DNA from: Planctomycetaceae bacterium
GTDB taxonomy: Bacteria > Planctomycetota > Planctomycetia > Planctomycetales > Planctomycetaceae
Direction of reading: 5' to 3'
Length of the DNA: 64,000 bases
NCBI GenBank assembly: GCA_041398825.1
Contig: JAWKTX010000002.1
Coordinates: forward strand, 496,001 to 560,000
Below, piece by piece: positions 63,536 to 64,000 of the stretch (position 1 is its first letter; each line of letters starts with the position of its first letter). The notes beneath the pieces were generated by a model. That model was not told the DNA's origin, searched no databases, and saw only the letters and a list, made by a program, of their open reading frames with translations. A program made the position numbers and the translations under genes.

Positions 63536-64000
63536 GACGGTTGCTGCGGAAATCACGATGGGCGTAGACAGGCGTTCGTAGGCGGGGGCAACCGTAGACG
63601 GGGGCCAACCAAAGTAGATGCTGATTGAGACTTTCCGTCAACCGTGGTTGTTTTCGCTCCAACAATGCGGGCCTATTGAAGGATTGTTGATGGCATCGGT
63701 GGTTTTGCCGTGGCGTTGAATCGGGAGGCTGGCGTCACGCGATTGGCGGCCCGGCTTTTGGCGAATTGTTCGACGGTGTGCAGCCAGAGTTCAGCCGACA
63801 GATTCAGTCTGTCCAGAATCGGCGGAGCGTTCTTTGGAATTGAGCACGGGTGCGATGCCCTCGTGGAGCGTGTGAATGTTCGTTCGGTCCATGTGTCGGA
63901 TTGTTGCGATTGCAATAACTGCTCGACCCCCGGTCACTTCAGAAGGTTCGCCCGTGCAAAAGTAGCATGTCCCTTTTGTGGTCCGCAGGATCCCATCAGC
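63536..64000. other. Unassigned right edge
   Basis: No intact gene is recognised. A minus-strand frame from the window edge to about 63795 is open for about 69 codons (TTKGTCYFCTGEPSEVTGGR, AVIAIATIRHMDRTNIHTLH) and may be the end of a gene lying outside. On the plus strand the last bases can be read as FARAKVACPFCGPQDPIS, with one CxxC. The two readings cannot both be right. Near 63565-63605 is a short imperfect G-rich repeat (CGTAGGCGGGGGCAACCGTAGACGG-like). Confidence 0.3.

Overview
The window looks like a chromosomal segment of a member of the Planctomycetota, most like the Planctomycetaceae. The evidence is the gene content: a formylglycine sulfatase, ECF sigma factors paired with FecR-type or kinase partners, a kinase carrying an anti-sigma zinc motif, a DUF1559-like protein, a MoxR/DUF58/BatA-type operon, TAT-exported enzymes, and many long secreted proteins of unknown function. 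The genus cannot be fixed from sequence alone.

Layout. 1-4.0 kb (minus strand) is a run of broken genes: a DEAD/DEAH helicase, an EF-hand alpha/beta hydrolase, and an ECF sigma/anti-sigma pair, each with several frameshifts. 4.65-14.3 kb is ordinary: an enolase-superfamily dehydratase, a sulfatase, a small membrane protein, a small secreted protein, MurQ and two exported proteins of unknown function. A small protein and tRNA-Pro(GGG) follow at 14.6-15.2 kb.

15.14-30.15 kb appears to be a genomic island. The 3' half of tRNA-Pro is repeated (43/45 bases) at 30102-30146. A decayed tyrosine integrase lies next to the right end, and a 21-nt direct repeat lies just inside each end. Almost the whole island is one minus-strand operon of ten genes (29.3 to 15.7 kb): an exported coiled-coil protein, a zinc-ribbon TRAFAC-type GTPase, a GAP1-N2 (GTPase-associated protein 1) protein broken by one frameshift, a large unknown protein, a membrane coiled-coil protein, a further unknown protein, a two-GYF membrane protein, a MotA/TolQ/ExbB-like channel protein, a GYF-TM-vWA protein, and two single-TM ExbD/MotB-like coiled-coil proteins. 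Together these suggest a membrane-anchored, GTPase-controlled conflict or defence machine with a proton-channel-like module (Zorya-like in concept, but with different parts). This is the most interesting system in the window. A truncated kinase remnant sits at its left border.

30.2-33.3 kb is a patchy region with a serine-recombinase relic, a DUF3050 protein and two small unknown genes. 33.4-35.7 kb holds an ECF sigma factor and its FecR-type anti-sigma partner. 36.0-49.2 kb is a plus-strand MoxR - DUF58 - BatA-like (frameshifted) - vWA/glutamine-amidotransferase-like - giant repeat-rich coiled-coil protein - prenyltransferase-fold operon. 49.3-50.3 kb is an exported helical-repeat protein. 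50.8-57.9 kb is an ECF sigma factor, a Ser/Thr kinase and a giant modular protein that may once have been one polypeptide with the kinase. 58-63.5 kb holds a small lipoprotein, a membrane-anchored protein, a DUF900-type hydrolase, a TAT metallophosphoesterase and a TAT FAD-dependent oxidoreductase.

Two families of dispersed inverted repeats are present: GGTTCCTGACCCC-type at 35.9 and 43.7 kb, and TCGCCAGA-type at 37.4, 40.9 and 49.2 kb. One member of the second family has become coding sequence at the end of the BatA-like gene. Many genes differ from an intact reading by single bases, so sequencing or assembly error has to be weighed against true gene decay.
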